Of a stretch of DNA of 64,000 bases, positions 21,111 through 31,557 are shown piece by piece (position 1 is the stretch's first letter; every line of letters begins with the position of its first letter). Below the pieces are notes generated by a model. That model made no database searches. It saw nothing but the letters and a program-made list of their open reading frames with translations, and was not told the DNA's origin. The position numbers were made by a program, and so were the translations under genes. The DNA is taken from assembly GCA_922989275.2 (NCBI GenBank), contig OV277870.1:61095079-61159078 (forward strand), read 5' to 3'. Source of the DNA: Gari tellinella (taxonomy: Eukaryota > Mollusca > Bivalvia > Cardiida > Psammobiidae).

Positions 21111-21711
21111 AGTGCCTATCGGCACGACAGTCGTGCGGATAACAATTCGTATATTTACGTCAATTATTTATGTAATCGGACGCAAATTTTGTTTCATAAA
21201 AGGCAATTTTGTCGTAAATTGACAAAAAAGGTAAATTCACGATATCGAAAATTAACGATAGGTGTAGGATAATTCATGACACGGGCCCCAGAGCTGTATC
21301 CTTACGAACGTCGTTCCGATAGACACTTACCTAGACTAGAGCTGTCAGCCAATGAAAACCGCCCTTACAAAAACCGTTAGTATCCCATAATGCTAATTTA
21401 AGACAATATATTTTTTTAACATCCGTTGCAAAACGTGAAAAATATTGATTCGATAAATTTTTATTTTTTTCTATAAATTCAAATATATATGTTCATTAAA
21501 AAAATATTGATTCTAAAAAATATATTTTAAAATTTATTGAATACATATATTTTTTAAGAAACAAATATTTTGTCAGATAGAAAATTATATTTAAATTATT
21601 GAATAAATATTTTTTTCTTGACCATATATTTTTCAGATAGAATGATAAAGTTTTTATTGAACCATTATTTCTTTTTGCAACACTTCACATGCCATATATT
21701 TGTCTTCAAAA

Positions 21712-21950
21712 CTAGAAGCGGGATTGAGGCAACGTATATTTATAAGGTGCATACTGCAGGACAAACGTAAAGCAGACCCCTTATAGGGGATCTTTCCCCA
21801 GTACATCTAACAAGCGACCACTAAAACGAAGGCTAATTGATTGTATAAAATACAGGTGACAACTTAAAGCAAGGTTCCTTTTAAAAGAGCTCTCTGTTTT
21901 ACTGTCATATTGCTATTAGCAGTCGCCTGTCTTGAACACCTAACAATTAA
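21712..21950. repeat. Broken family C/B pieces
   Basis: GTAAAGCAGACCCCTTATAG, then ACCACTAAAACGAAGGCTAATTG and AACTTAAAGCAAGGTTCC are recognisable halves of families C and B without terminal repeats. Confidence 0.45.
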
Positions 21951-22335
21951 AACACTTTATTTATGCTTTTCGGTGGATTACCACGATATAGCAGTGGATG
22001 ATCACTTGGTAATCCACTGCAGTGGATTATCACCAATCGCTTTTATTATGAATTTTCCCCGTAGGGCTCCCCAAGAATCGTAGTCAATCGTGTCTTATCG
22101 TTAAATTCCGGCAGTCCGATTTGTCGCGAACTACTCACCGGAAGAGCACGAATCCAAACTCGGGAGCAACGAAGTCATTCGGATGACGTCAAATCAACAA
22201 ATATACCGCCAACAGTCACGCACGTGTGTGTTCGACATAAAACGTGGGGCTCAACACGGGATAAATAATGTACGTTCGCTTTCAAATTTTAAACAATTTC
22301 GTTTAAAAAGTGGCTTAAAAGCATAAATAAATAGA

Positions 22336-22491
22336 ATAACTGTGTTTTTTCAGTGTAAGATCGAATTTAATCCATTTCGTGAACATCAGACTGTTATATT
22401 TTCACTCGTGGCTTCGCCACTCGTGAAAATATAACGTCTGATGTTCACTCAATGGATTAAATTTCGATCTTACACTGAAAAAAACAGTTAT
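22336..22491. repeat. Large foldback, ~75-bp arms, minimal loop
   Basis: ATAACTGTGTTTTTTCAGTG at the left is matched by CACTGAAAAAAACAGTTAT at the right, continuing through AAGATCGAATTTAATCCAT and GAACATCAGAC..GTTATATTTTCAC to a tip at GTGGCTTCGCCAC. Only a handful of mismatches and single-base gaps over about 75 bp per arm. Transcribed, it would make a long hairpin RNA. Confidence 0.8.
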
Positions 22492-22689
22492 CCTCTATGT
22501 AGTGGTCGAACTAGAGGACAGGTCGTGCTGTACAGGTGGTCGTTGAAGAGAGGCCTTACTGTATACTATTTTGAGTGGCTGTTTAATACACGTTGGGATA
22601 TAAAAAGAGACCTCATTTCGTGCAGGAGCTTTCTCTTTTTACTTTCATAATGCTTAACTCTTACCATGCTGACGTTGCTTTAGTTAACA

Positions 22690-22760
22690 TTACCAAACAG
22701 TTTTGATTCAGATAAGACACGGCGTAACGTAGCGCTTGATCTGGATCTAAACTGATTTTA
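22690..22760. repeat. Degenerate family G hairpin
   Basis: AAACAGTTTTGATTCAGATA..GATCTGGATCTAAACTG; tip CGGCGTAACGTAGCG. Confidence 0.5.
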
Positions 22761-22861
22761 CATTGAATAGCTCCTGTTTTAACCAACTAATCTTTAATGA
22801 CTCGCATAAACGTGTCATTTACAAACAGTGAAGCTGTTTTATAGTACATGTATATTAAGTA

Positions 22862-23074
22862 CAGTAGAAAGTAGAAACCCTCTATTACGACCACTAAATA
22901 GAAGGCCAATTGTCCGTATAAAGGACAGGTGACAGCTTAAAGCAATGTGACAGTGAAACAGAAAGCTCCTGTAGGAGCTTTCTGTTTCACTTTCATATTG
23001 CTTTAAGCAGTCACCACGTTTTAAACGATTAATATTTGACACAACTTAGTGGTCGTAATAGATAGGTTCTACTG
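22862..23074. mobile_element. Family B MITE (TA target)
   Basis: TA on both sides; ends CAGTAGAAAGTAGAAACCCT and GATAGGTTCTACTG. The hairpin GCTTAAAGCAATGTGACAGT has a perfect tip AGCTCCTGTAGGAGCT. The left end carries a short internal duplication (GTAGAAA twice). Confidence 0.75.
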
Positions 23075-23085
23075 TATTGTCATAT

Positions 23086-23152
23086 GCAAACAGTGTAGAT
23101 CTTGATCGACATGCTCCCGCAAAAGTATTTTGATCAGGGCCTGCGCTGTTGT
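23086..23152. repeat. Degenerate family F hairpin
   Basis: AACAGTGTAGATCTTGATCG..TTGATCAGGGCCTGCGCTGTT, with a mutated tip. Confidence 0.5.
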
Positions 23153-23337
23153 CATATGATAAAAAATATTGTCGCAAAAATATAGCTAGAGAATTAATGG
23201 GAAATAGGAATTGGCAAGCTTTTAACCCAAAAACTCATGCTATTTTACACTTTTAATTTATTCCTTCACTAAAGAAAACAGGTCCATGTTATACAGTCAC
23301 GAATATCCACCATAAAATAATTTCCTACTTCCTTTGT

Positions 23338-23402
23338 GGATGAAAGCTTAAACCAGGCTGAACGAAAGGTAGGATGAGCCTAAAGACCTGCTTTAAGTGG
23401 TC
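23338..23402. repeat. Degenerate family C hairpin
   Basis: AAGCTTAAACCAGGCTGAAC..AGACCTGCTTTAAGTGGTCA; about ten bases of the tip are lost. Confidence 0.5.
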
Positions 23403-23514
23403 ACCTGTCTGTCTTCAATACACGTACATGTACTACAATCAGGAACATACTATTTATATACCCTATTCATTGTATTCAACTTGTACACACTCAGGTACCT
23501 CGTTAAATAACATA

Positions 23515-24396
23515 CATTATTACACCTCGCTTTGAGTTACAATGTTAAATTCCCATAGACCTACAGTTAACATTTTGCATGTCTTTTACATCTATTCAAA
23601 ATATACTGTCACTCTTTATGATATTCCATTTGTGACGTCACTCTAAAGGACATTACCTTTTTACTCCGTCCGAAAACGTACTGTCAGCATTGACATGACT
23701 TTCTCTATTGGCTACATTGGAACGTTTTAAAGAGTGGTAACTTCTAAGCAACTTTTGGCATTTTCTGTACAAGTTGCTTCCTTTTGTCCATTCCTTAACG
23801 ATTTGCCACCCTTTCAGAAGAGGATATTTGCCACCTAGACAATGTAAAGACGCTGTTTCTTCAATTTACTCATCATAACGTTCTTCCTTGATTCTTGTAA
23901 TATAATTATAAACAATATGACGTCGTAAGACGGCGTCGTCATTTCCCGCGTTATGTACATGTCCGCGCTAAATTGGTATTCACAACACATTTTATAAAAG
24001 ACGAATAAAACGATTCCAAAGCCAGGGTTGATAAGCTCGGTGTAATAAAATAAATATTAGATGTCAGTTTTCGTGACATTCAAATTGTCAACACTCGAAA
24101 ACAAGAATGTCACCCTCGGCTACGCCTCGGGGTGACATGCTGTGTCTCGGGTTGACAATTTGAATGCCACGCAAACTGCCATCTAATATTTATATAATAT
24201 TACAAGACAAACATATGTACATGGATGAATTGGTTAATCGTATACACATGACTCTAGTTTCATAGATGTTTGCTTGCTATGCAGGAATATATAGATTTAC
24301 ATTATATATATACAGTATAGATGTAAAAGACATGCAAAATGTTAACTGTAGGTCTATGGGAATTTAACATTGTAACTCAAAGCGAGGTGTAATAAT
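23515..24396. mobile_element. Family H TIR element, full copy (~880 bp, ~80-bp TIRs)
   Basis: The left end (ATTATTACACCTCGCTTTGA, 23515-23600) and right end (24315-24396) are reverse complements for about 80 bp. The interior has GACGTCGTAAGACGGCGTCG and a second nested foldback at 24055-24190 (AATATTAGATGTCAGTTTTC with its complement, tip CTCGGCTACGCCTCGGGGTG). No transposase. Pieces of a second copy are at 44540-44665, 47195-47388 and 50010-50300. It abuts the 5' end of LINE-1. Confidence 0.75.
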
Positions 24397-24417
24397 ATGT
24401 ATTATTTATATACAGTA

Positions 24418-25438
24418 TTATTTTTATGCAAGAACATCATGTAAACAAGACTCAAATATTTGTGATGCATATGTACCAGATATCGACCCCGATTGTTATA
24501 TAACCGATAACCCTCTACCAAGATGTTCTATGGACAAGGGAAATAACCCACACTGGAATAAACTAATAGATCTGTGTAAAGGCACTTCTCTTAAAATAGT
24601 AAACGGCAGACTTGGGTCCGATTTTGGGGTTGGAAAGTACACATGTTTTGATACAAATGGTTCCAGTTTAATCGATTATCTACTTGCACCAGAAACAACC
24701 TTTAAAAATATCAGAAATTTTATGGTGTGTCCTTTTAACGAGTATAGCGATCACGCCCCACTTTGTTTCGATATAGCATGTAATACGTGCGTAAGAAGAT
24801 TGAATTACTATGAAAATGAGTATATTAAATGGAATACAGAAGAAAGGGAGAAATTTAGGTTAGGTTTGATTGGAAGGCTGACAGAGTTTAATAATATTTT
24901 GAATATTGATGAAAATGATTCGAATAGAGTAGATACGATGGTTAGTTCTTTTACATCAATTTTACAGGAAGTTGCAGACCCTATTTTTGTAAAACATGTT
25001 AAGAAATACCCCACTTTTGAAAAGGTCAGCATAAATGATTCTGATAAATGGTTTGACCAGGAATATAGAGAGTCAAAGCGTTTGTATAAAAGTGCACTTC
25101 ATAATTTTAATTATTCAAACAGTGAAGACGACAGACTGGAGCTAGGCAGGTTAAAAAAGGTTTACAAAGCAATTGTAATTAAGAAACGTAAAGCATTTGA
25201 ATTCAGGCGATGCAAAACATTTGAAGATCTTAAACGAAATAAACCAAAAGAATTTTGGAAATACTTTAGAAGTCAAAATAGAGAGGCCAATATAAATATT
25301 CCGTTAGATGATTTTAAAACACATTTCGAAGATATGTTTAGTAATTTAGGTTCAACAGTAAATGAAGAAGCCGAGGATTTTAGTTTTACCCATGACTTTA
25401 ATGATTTTAAAGCGACTCGCAACCAGATGGTGCATTAA
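24418..25438 (+). pseudogene. LINE-1: APE endonuclease segment of a non-LTR ORF2 (5'-truncated)
   Basis: An open frame reads in from about 24440 (DAYVPDIDPDCYITDNPLPR) and continues past the internal ATG at 24530. It holds the second half of an apurinic-like endonuclease: SSLIDYLLAP and YSDHAPLCFDI, the SDH motif. The linker to the RT follows, with KRLYKSALHNFNYS and KPKEFWKYFR. The N-terminal catalytic Glu region is missing, so the element was 5'-truncated at or near the H element. The last 9 codons (ATRNQMVH) belong to an inserted MITE at 25411. With that MITE and one TTAA removed, the frame runs straight into the RT at 25946. Confidence 0.85.
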
Positions 25439-25941
25439 AAATAGTAATTTGTAAATATGTGTCAAACGCTTATATAAATGGTAAAGAATTAGTTTAGGAT
25501 AAGAAATTCTGGTTAAAAAAATGTATTTCAATAAAAAAAAAATATTGGTCTCTGGTGGGATTCGAACCCGAGGCCCGGCATTGGCGGACAGAAGGCAAAA
25601 TAGGGGAAACCGCTTAGACCAATGGACCACGGAACTATCCGTTTATCTCGGATCGATTTAACGTATTTCAATGTGTAGCGATCGAAAGTAATTCGTAATT
25701 CGGCTCGTGTTTATGTCTGAGCCCGTGTAGAGAAGCAACAACAACAACTATACCGTCTACTAGTCGGTATAGAAAAACGATGGAAAATGTCTAAAAATCT
25801 AAGATTCGGTGACGATTCTTGAGACTTTGTTTGGACTGATCATATTTTGTTAATGTCAGAAGCCAAATAATGCCACAAATTTGCTTTTATTTGAGTATTT
25901 TATTTTATTTTGACAAGTACACCATCCGGTTGCGAGTCCCT
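25411..25941. mobile_element. 531-bp TTAA-target MITE carrying a tRNA-like module, copy 1
   Basis: TTAA at 25407-25410 and 25942-25945 is the target duplication. The right end AGGGACTCGCAACCGGATGG (read inward) matches the left AGCGACTCGCAACCAGATGG. TTAA duplications and AGGG/CCCT ends suggest mobilisation by a piggyBac-type transposase (inference). It interrupts LINE-1 between FND-F and N-HVNES, and excision restores that frame. A minus-strand class II tRNA-like region lies inside at 25547-25634. The second copy at 49088-49615 is of nearly the same length (528 bp). Confidence 0.85.
25547..25634 (-). repeat. tRNA-like (Leu/Ser-type) region inside MITE copy 1
   Basis: Minus strand: box A TGGTCTAAGCGG fits TRGYNNARNNG; box B GGTTCGAATCC is perfect. 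The 88-nt length and long variable region suggest a class II (Leu or Ser) tRNA ancestor. The acceptor arms (TCCGTGG and GAGACC) do not pair, so it is not a functional tRNA, but the internal pol III promoter may still be active. A 92-codon frame across it is incidental. Confidence 0.6.
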
Positions 25942-25945
25942 TTAA

Positions 25946-27775
25946 CCATGTTAATGAAAGTTTAAACAGTCAAATAACATTCGAAGAGGTTTGTAAGGCT
26001 ATTTCGTCACTGAAGAAAAATAAAGCGCCCGGTGAGGATAGGTTGATTAATGAATATTTCATTGAAGCATGTGATATTTTAGCAGGCTACATACATGTAA
26101 CAGAAATATTTAATGAAATACTTAACACCGGCTTATTCCCGGATGCTTGGACAAAAGGTTTAATGGTACCTATACATAAAAAGGGGGATAAGTCTGATGC
26201 GTAAAACTGCAGAGGTATTACCTTACTCAGTACTTTTGGAAAACTTTTCACTAGTGTATTTAACCATCATATTACGAATTGGTGTGAGGAAAATGAAATC
26301 ATTTCGGACGCACAATTTGGCTTCCGGAAAGGACGGTCAACAACTGATGCAGATTTTATTCTCCATTTATTAGTGGAAAAATATTTGAATAGCAATAAAA
26401 GGTTGCATTGTTGTTTTATTGACATGAAACGATGCTTCGATAGTATTTATTGGAACGCGCTCTGGTTTAAATTGTATAACAGTAATCTAAATGGCAAAGT
26501 TCTACGTATTATCCGAAACATGTACAAGTCTGTTAAATCATGTGTGAAATTATGCAATAATTACTCAGATTTCTTCGATATCGCGATGGGACTAAGACAG
26601 GGGGAGATAATTTCCCCGATCATGTACTCTCTGTTCGTAGAAGATCTTGAATTATACTTACAGGATAACAAAAACTGTGGTTTGAATTTCCAAGACATAT
26701 GTATTATATTACTGTTATTCGCTGATGATATGGTGATCCTAGGGGACAATCCGGAAGATCTACAACTCTCACTTAACACATTACATGTCTATTGCAATAA
26801 ATGGGGTCTAGAGGTTAATGTCGCTAAAACAAAAGTAATGGTTTTTAGAAAGAGAGGTAAATTAAGAAGAGACGAAACATGGATATATGCCAATGAACAG
26901 GTTTTTGTAGATGATTTTAATTACCTGGGCGTAACATTAAACTATACAGGCAATTTTAACATAAATACACAAACCTTGTATGGTAAGGGACTGAAAGCCA
27001 TGAACGTATTAATATCGAATCTTAAAAAGTACGAAACCAAACCAAAAATAGCTTTACAATTATTCGATGCTTTTGTTAATTCCATTTTAACATACGGGAG
27101 TGAAATCTGGGGATTTACGAAATCTTACCAATTAGAGAGGTTGCATCTAAAATTTTGCAAAAATGTGCTTGGTGTCAGACAAACAGCATGTAATGTAGCG
27201 GTCTATGGAGAGTTGGGTAGGTACCCCTTGTATATAAATAGATATGTACGTATTATAAAATATTGGTTTAAGATATACAAATCAAACAATATCCTTACTA
27301 ACACAATTATCGAGGAATCTCTTAAAGACATAATTGAGGGTAAAAGTAATTGGTTTAGTAAAGTCAGAGATTTACTCGCCAGATACGGCTTTTTGTAAGT
27401 CTGGCAAGATAACTATGGTATAAATGAAAACAACTTTTTAGCAATATTCAAACAACGTGTTATTGATGAATACTTACAGGAATGGCAATGGAATGTTACT
27501 GAAAGTAACACTCTCAGTTTGTATAAATAACGCAAGTCAAGTTTGAATTTTGAGCCATATATAGATAAAATTGTTATAGAAAGCGACGTACCATATTAAC
27601 AAAGTTACGCATATCAGATCATAATTTAAGATTTCACACTGGAAGGTACGAAATAGTTGATAGAAATATGCGTTTATGCCAAATTTGCAATTCACAAGGT
27701 GTGGAAGATGAGTTTCATTTTATTTTCAAATGTGCACCATACGAACAAGTAAGAATTGATTATATTGTTACGTAC
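25946..27775 (+). pseudogene. LINE-1: reverse transcriptase and C-terminal domain, with stops
   Basis: The frame continues from the endonuclease: SSLKKNKAPGEDRLINEYF, GLFPDAWTKG, then NAQFGFRKGRSTTD-like finger motifs, CFIDMKRCFDSIYW (first catalytic Asp), GLRQGEIISPIMYSLF, and the FADDMVILG active site (about 26720), followed by KWGLEVNVAKTKVMVF thumb sequence. In-frame stops are at 26202-26204, 27396-27398 and about 27528, and at least one frameshift near 27600. The zinc knuckle CQICNSQGVEDEFHFIFKC is still readable near 27690. A start at 26373 is a GTG inside the frame, not a true start. The element is dead as a coding unit but is the same lineage as LINE-2 and LINE-3. Confidence 0.9.
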
Positions 27776-28905
27776 CAGCTGGTACGTGGTTGTAGTTGTA
27801 ACTGTTTGCTTGTTAAATCTGGATCTAGATCGGTCCAGTTTGCATAGACCTCAATACAATGGGCTATTGAATAAACAACAACGACACAGTCTCTGTTTTC
27901 TGACTTCTATTGTAGATCTAGTTATTTCTATAACTAGTTTGTAGTGATCTTGTATAAAATAGCCGCAACGTAACGCATATGTTGTTAAATCTGGATAACA
28001 CGCAGATCGAAGGAAATTCCAAAATGGCTGAAGCTTGGGATTTAAGGATAAACGTCAGTAGCCTGGCTTGTAATAATTCAAATGTGTAAAATATATATAG
28101 ATCTATATCAAATGTGTAGTAAAAGACATTACTTTCTACATTATCATTCGCTAATGGTCCGATGATAAAATATTCGACAACGTTGAATATATATTTACTA
28201 ACTCGTAAAGTAAGGCTTTGATAAAAGTTCTATGCTGGTAGCGTCTAGCCTGATCTAACCTCTATGCTTTCAGAATCTAACTGCCTCTCGCTTCTTGGTA
28301 GCGAGCCCTTTTATACTCGAGGATAAGAATGTTACCCTTTTTGTGTAACAAAAGTGGTAACAAGTTACTTGTTACCGCTTTTGGTAACAAAATGTGTTAC
28401 TTGTTACCTCTTTTAGGTAACAAATTGTTACCTCTTTTAGGTAACAATGTTACATGTTACCTGTTTTTGGTAACAAATCGAACCAAACGATAAACTAACG
28501 TTTTTTTCCTAATCTGATAGTTTGAAAACTTCCAATGTGTTAAAAATGCTATATGAACATGAAATAGCTATTAAATATGTAGAATTACCATTAAATGATG
28601 ATTTAATGAAGACTTTCTTTTTGGCATCTTGAATGACAAGGAAACTGCTTAGTAACGTTGTGTAAACAACCCACAATGCACTGCAAAAACATGGCTGACG
28701 GGTTGCTTCAGCTTCCCGTCAGCCTGGAAAACAGTAGCGAATTGAAGTATTTACGGGAGATATGCGTTATGCTGCATGGCTGAATTAAATTACAATTACC
28801 TGTGTACGTTTTCTGATGTTTAAATAAAATGGTTGTTGCCATATAATGCCCAAATCAATCTCGCAAATGGAGATTGGTAAGGTCATTATATGCGCAACTC
28901 GCGGG
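27770..28905. mobile_element. ~1.13-kb insertion in the LINE-1 C-terminus
   Basis: LINE-1 coding stops after EQVRIDYI at about 27770 and resumes with YYRNRPSMNKLVVLLSTQNK at about 28915, a normal continuation of the same domain. The intervening DNA has no recognised gene. It starts near a palindrome, ACGTACCAGCTGGTACGT, and includes the GTTACC cluster at 28325-28478. Exact ends and duplication could not be fixed by eye. Confidence 0.6.
28325..28478. repeat. Cluster of GTTACC...GGTAAC mini-hairpins
   Basis: At least eight GTTACC/GGTAAC half-sites in about 150 bases, arranged as TTGTTACC-TCTTTTA-GGTAACAA and variants, repeating every 18-30 bases. Each pair can form a 6-9-bp hairpin. No family is recognised. 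Confidence 0.7.
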
Positions 28906-29070
28906 CACCACAATAGTAAACCCTATTATAGAAATAGACCTAGTATGAATAAACTAGTTGTATTGCTCAGTACACAAAACAAAAGCGAAATGTATAAGTT
29001 ATGCAAATCCATAGAGAAAGAGAATAGTTTACGTTATGAGATATTAAACGGGGGTATGTGTGATGACTAG
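28906..29070 (+). pseudogene. LINE-1: extreme C-terminus of ORF2
   Basis: KPYYRNRPSMNKLVVLLSTQ through EILNGGMCDD to TAG at 29068. The sequence matches in style the C-terminus of LINE-2 (HFYSNPNILKFKSLINTTDK) and of LINE-3 (SFYCRWPTLTKFDMLMSSNS). Confidence 0.7.
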
Positions 29071-29925
29071 AAATGTTTATGTATATACTATGTAAAAACT
29101 GTATGATAGTACATGTAGCGAGTCAGATATATGGTTAGAATGAGAGAATATATGTTTGTACATATATAGGCACCTCAGGTAACATATGCACACATTTCGT
29201 TGTATTGTAGGCGCTTAACACAAAGTATGGTATACATGTTAACATTTGTCATATATGTATACATGCATGTATGACAAGTGACAGGCAGTAATGTTGTCAA
29301 CATACACATTTATTATTAAACATCTTTAATCGATTTGGGCCTATATAAGTACTAACGTATGAGTACGAGTGTAGTTTCTTGTAAATGATAAACGGAAAAC
29401 AAATGGTACATTTAATATGCTAGATGTGTAAATGCATGTTCTGTTGAACTATCTTGGTTAAACTATATTAATGCATAGGTGTGTGTATGTAATCGAAAAT
29501 TCAAATTAGATGTATTGTGTAAAATAATACTATGCATTTACACACACATATATATGTGCATTGTGTAGAGAAATACTATGCATTTACACATACATATGTT
29601 TAAGGAAATGTTTTCAAGAGCTTCATGAATGGTATATGTAGTGTATGTGTGTGGGCATAGGCCAACACATTTATGCACATATGCTCATGCGTCTATACTT
29701 GATTGTTGGACCAAACAATAGTAAAATTTAAATTAAATATATTATTGAATTAATAGTAAAATCTACATTTAATACATTTAATATATTATTGCATTAATAC
29801 TTAATATTTAATGATAAAAACGTTCATCCATCTATAATGTCTTGATTATTAAAATGGATAAGATGTATATTGTAAAACACCAGAAACTGTAATGTTTACG
29901 TGTAATAAATATTCTGTTCTGTTCT
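29071..29925 (+). mobile_element. LINE-1 3' untranslated region and tail
   Basis: AT-rich, with repeated TATGCATTTACACA blocks (about 29530 and 29580), ending AATAAATATTCTGTTCTGTTCTG, a short tandem tail typical of LINE 3' ends. Confidence 0.6.
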
Positions 29926-30221
29926 GTATTTTGGAAAAGAGCAAGTGTTGCAAAGGGTCATCAACTACGAGCGTACTATGATGGTTTTTACTTTGAAGAT
30001 GACATTCTAATTTATTACATATGCGAGCCGATTAGGTGTAAATGCCAAGGGGGAAAAGAACATCATCATTTAATTTACCGACATATCTCAGAGGACTCTC
30101 CTGTCATTAGACCTGAGAGTAGCGTTAGTAAATTACCAATTACATGTAATAGGTATAATAATAAAACCTGTAATTACAACCTTCGTACACATCAAAAACA
30201 CAAATATACGAAGGCCGTTTA
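29892..30221 (+). other. Open frame without ATG, Cys/His-rich (hypothetical exon)
   Basis: A 109-codon stop-to-stop frame with no Met: it includes YYDGFYFEDDILIYYICEPI then RCKCQGGKEHHHLIYRH and later CNRYNNKTCNY. Cys and His spacing is suggestive, but no domain is recognised, no good splice acceptor is evident and the start overlaps the LINE-1 tail. It ends in AAGGCCGTTTAAAAAGTAAT, which resembles mariner terminal sequence. It may be a transposon fragment, an exon or chance. Confidence 0.2.
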
Positions 30222-30264
30222 AAAAGTAATGACACTTGATCAATAGCTTCAATATAATAAGTGC

Positions 30265-30600
30265 AAAATGGATGTTCAATTCAATTCAATTTCTTTATTA
30301 CACTCAGTTCATGATTTTACATGAAAACATGAGGAACAGACAATATACATAGACAAAACCTGAGGAACAAAACAAAATGTACATAGACAATACATACATA
30401 TTCACAAACAAATAATTCAGTACATTATCAGTTTCTGTAAATGATTCCGGATTTGTATATGATTTTTGGGAGAGTTACCAGTAAAATTCAGCAAAATGTT
30501 CATAGAAAGTCAGACTATTAATGGTAAAGTCTAGTTCTCAATTTTGTTTATTACATATTTTACTTTTTATGGTTGCTTTCGTCTATACATTGCAATGTGA
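30265..30600. repeat. Dispersed LINE/SINE 3' end (reverse orientation)
   Basis: TTCAATTCAATTCAATTTCT followed by TTATTACACTCAGTTC is a (TTCAA)n tail-like start, seen again in TACAATACAATACAATTCA at 47390. The next 300 bases hold no gene. Confidence 0.4.
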
Positions 30601-30602
30601 CA

Positions 30603-30664
30603 AACACTGTAGATCCGGACCATAGGTTTCCTTTAGGAACCCCCTGATCCGGATCCACGCTGCA
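30603..30664. repeat. Family F hairpin
   Basis: CACTGTAGATCCGGACCATA..CCTGATCCGGATCCACGCTG, tip TTTCCTTTAGGAA. The arms share GATCCGG/CCGGATC changes. Confidence 0.6.
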
Positions 30665-30963
30665 TGCGTTCAGTTTTCACAGGTAAACATTGTTTACAAA
30701 CAAAGAGTATACTCGTTGTTAGAGTTCATTGTGTTAACTGTGTCTATGAGAAATACATGTAGATATAGAAAGACATTTTAAGACACGTTTACTTAGTATT
30801 GCATTTAAACTATTGGTACGCAGCTCTTTTTCAAAGAAGCACAAAATGTTTTTAAGATAGGTAAATGTTAAATGGCTGATTGATTAGATCAATCAATGAA
30901 TTAAACAGTCAGTGGTAGAAAGCACGTGCTTGAGCGCTCTGCTATATTCAGTACTGCATTATA

Positions 30964-31168
30964 CCGTAAAACCTCTCTACCACGACCCCAATGAGAAAGC
31001 CATTCGATTGCACAGAAGGCAGGCGAGAGCTCCAAGCAAGGCGACAGCGCAACAAAAAGCTCCTAAAAGGTGCCCTCTGCTTCACTGTCACATCGCTCCA
31101 AGCAGCCATCCATCTAAAACAACCAACAGCTCACACAATATAGCGGTCGTGATAGAGAGACATTACTG
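30964..31168. mobile_element. Family B MITE (TA target), GC-richer copy
   Basis: TA on both sides; ends CGTAAAACCTCTCTACCACG and CGTGATAGAGAGACATTACTG. The hairpin arms are GCTCCAAGCAAGGCGACAGC and complement. T-to-C/A-to-G differences occur on both arms compared with other copies, so pairing is kept. Confidence 0.75.
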
Positions 31169-31557
31169 TATGTCAAATCACTGCACAACAACTATTCCGC
31201 TATATGATTTTACATGGGTGAGAGCTATCTGAAAAGCTTCAAACCAGATAACGGTATAAGGCTTGCACGCTTACATCGGACCTCTGTCGAAAGGAAATAC
31301 AGAGGTTCAATTTGCGTGAGCGTAATATAATTATGAGAAAGAGAAGAATTAAATATGACAAACAGACATACAGACATATATACGTTGACAGAATATACAA
31401 TACGTATACGGTACATATACTATCAAAATTTTCACGTGTGAACTTAATTTTAATCAACGACATAAAATCTGATCCTGCCATGACCGACAGTCGTACAGTC
31501 AGTCTTGTATAACTACGACAGTCAGTTGAATCACGATAGAGATCAGTTAAAGCAGAT

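Larger units (their letters stand above)
19413..21696. mobile_element. 2.3-kb element with long AT-rich terminal inverted repeats
   Basis: The left end TATGGCATGTGAAGTGTTGC (19413-) and right end (to 21696) are reverse complements, continuing through GCAAAAAGAAATA(G/A)TGGTTC and then, with drift, through roughly 230-290 AT-rich bases on each side. The interior contains palindromic GCACGAC-N-GTCGTGC units at both ends (19765-19905, 21117-21145, 21300), two tRNA-Glu-like units and a family F hairpin (20447). No transposase is recognisable. It could be a large non-autonomous TIR transposon or two AT-rich arms brought together; the exact match over the outer 35 bases favours the former. Confidence 0.6.

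Noticed and set aside
30190..30235. Mariner transposon terminal repeat (CGAAGGCCGTTTAAAAAGTA)
   Set aside because: Resemblance to mariner ends is suggestive, but no matching inverted copy was found in the surrounding 2 kb.
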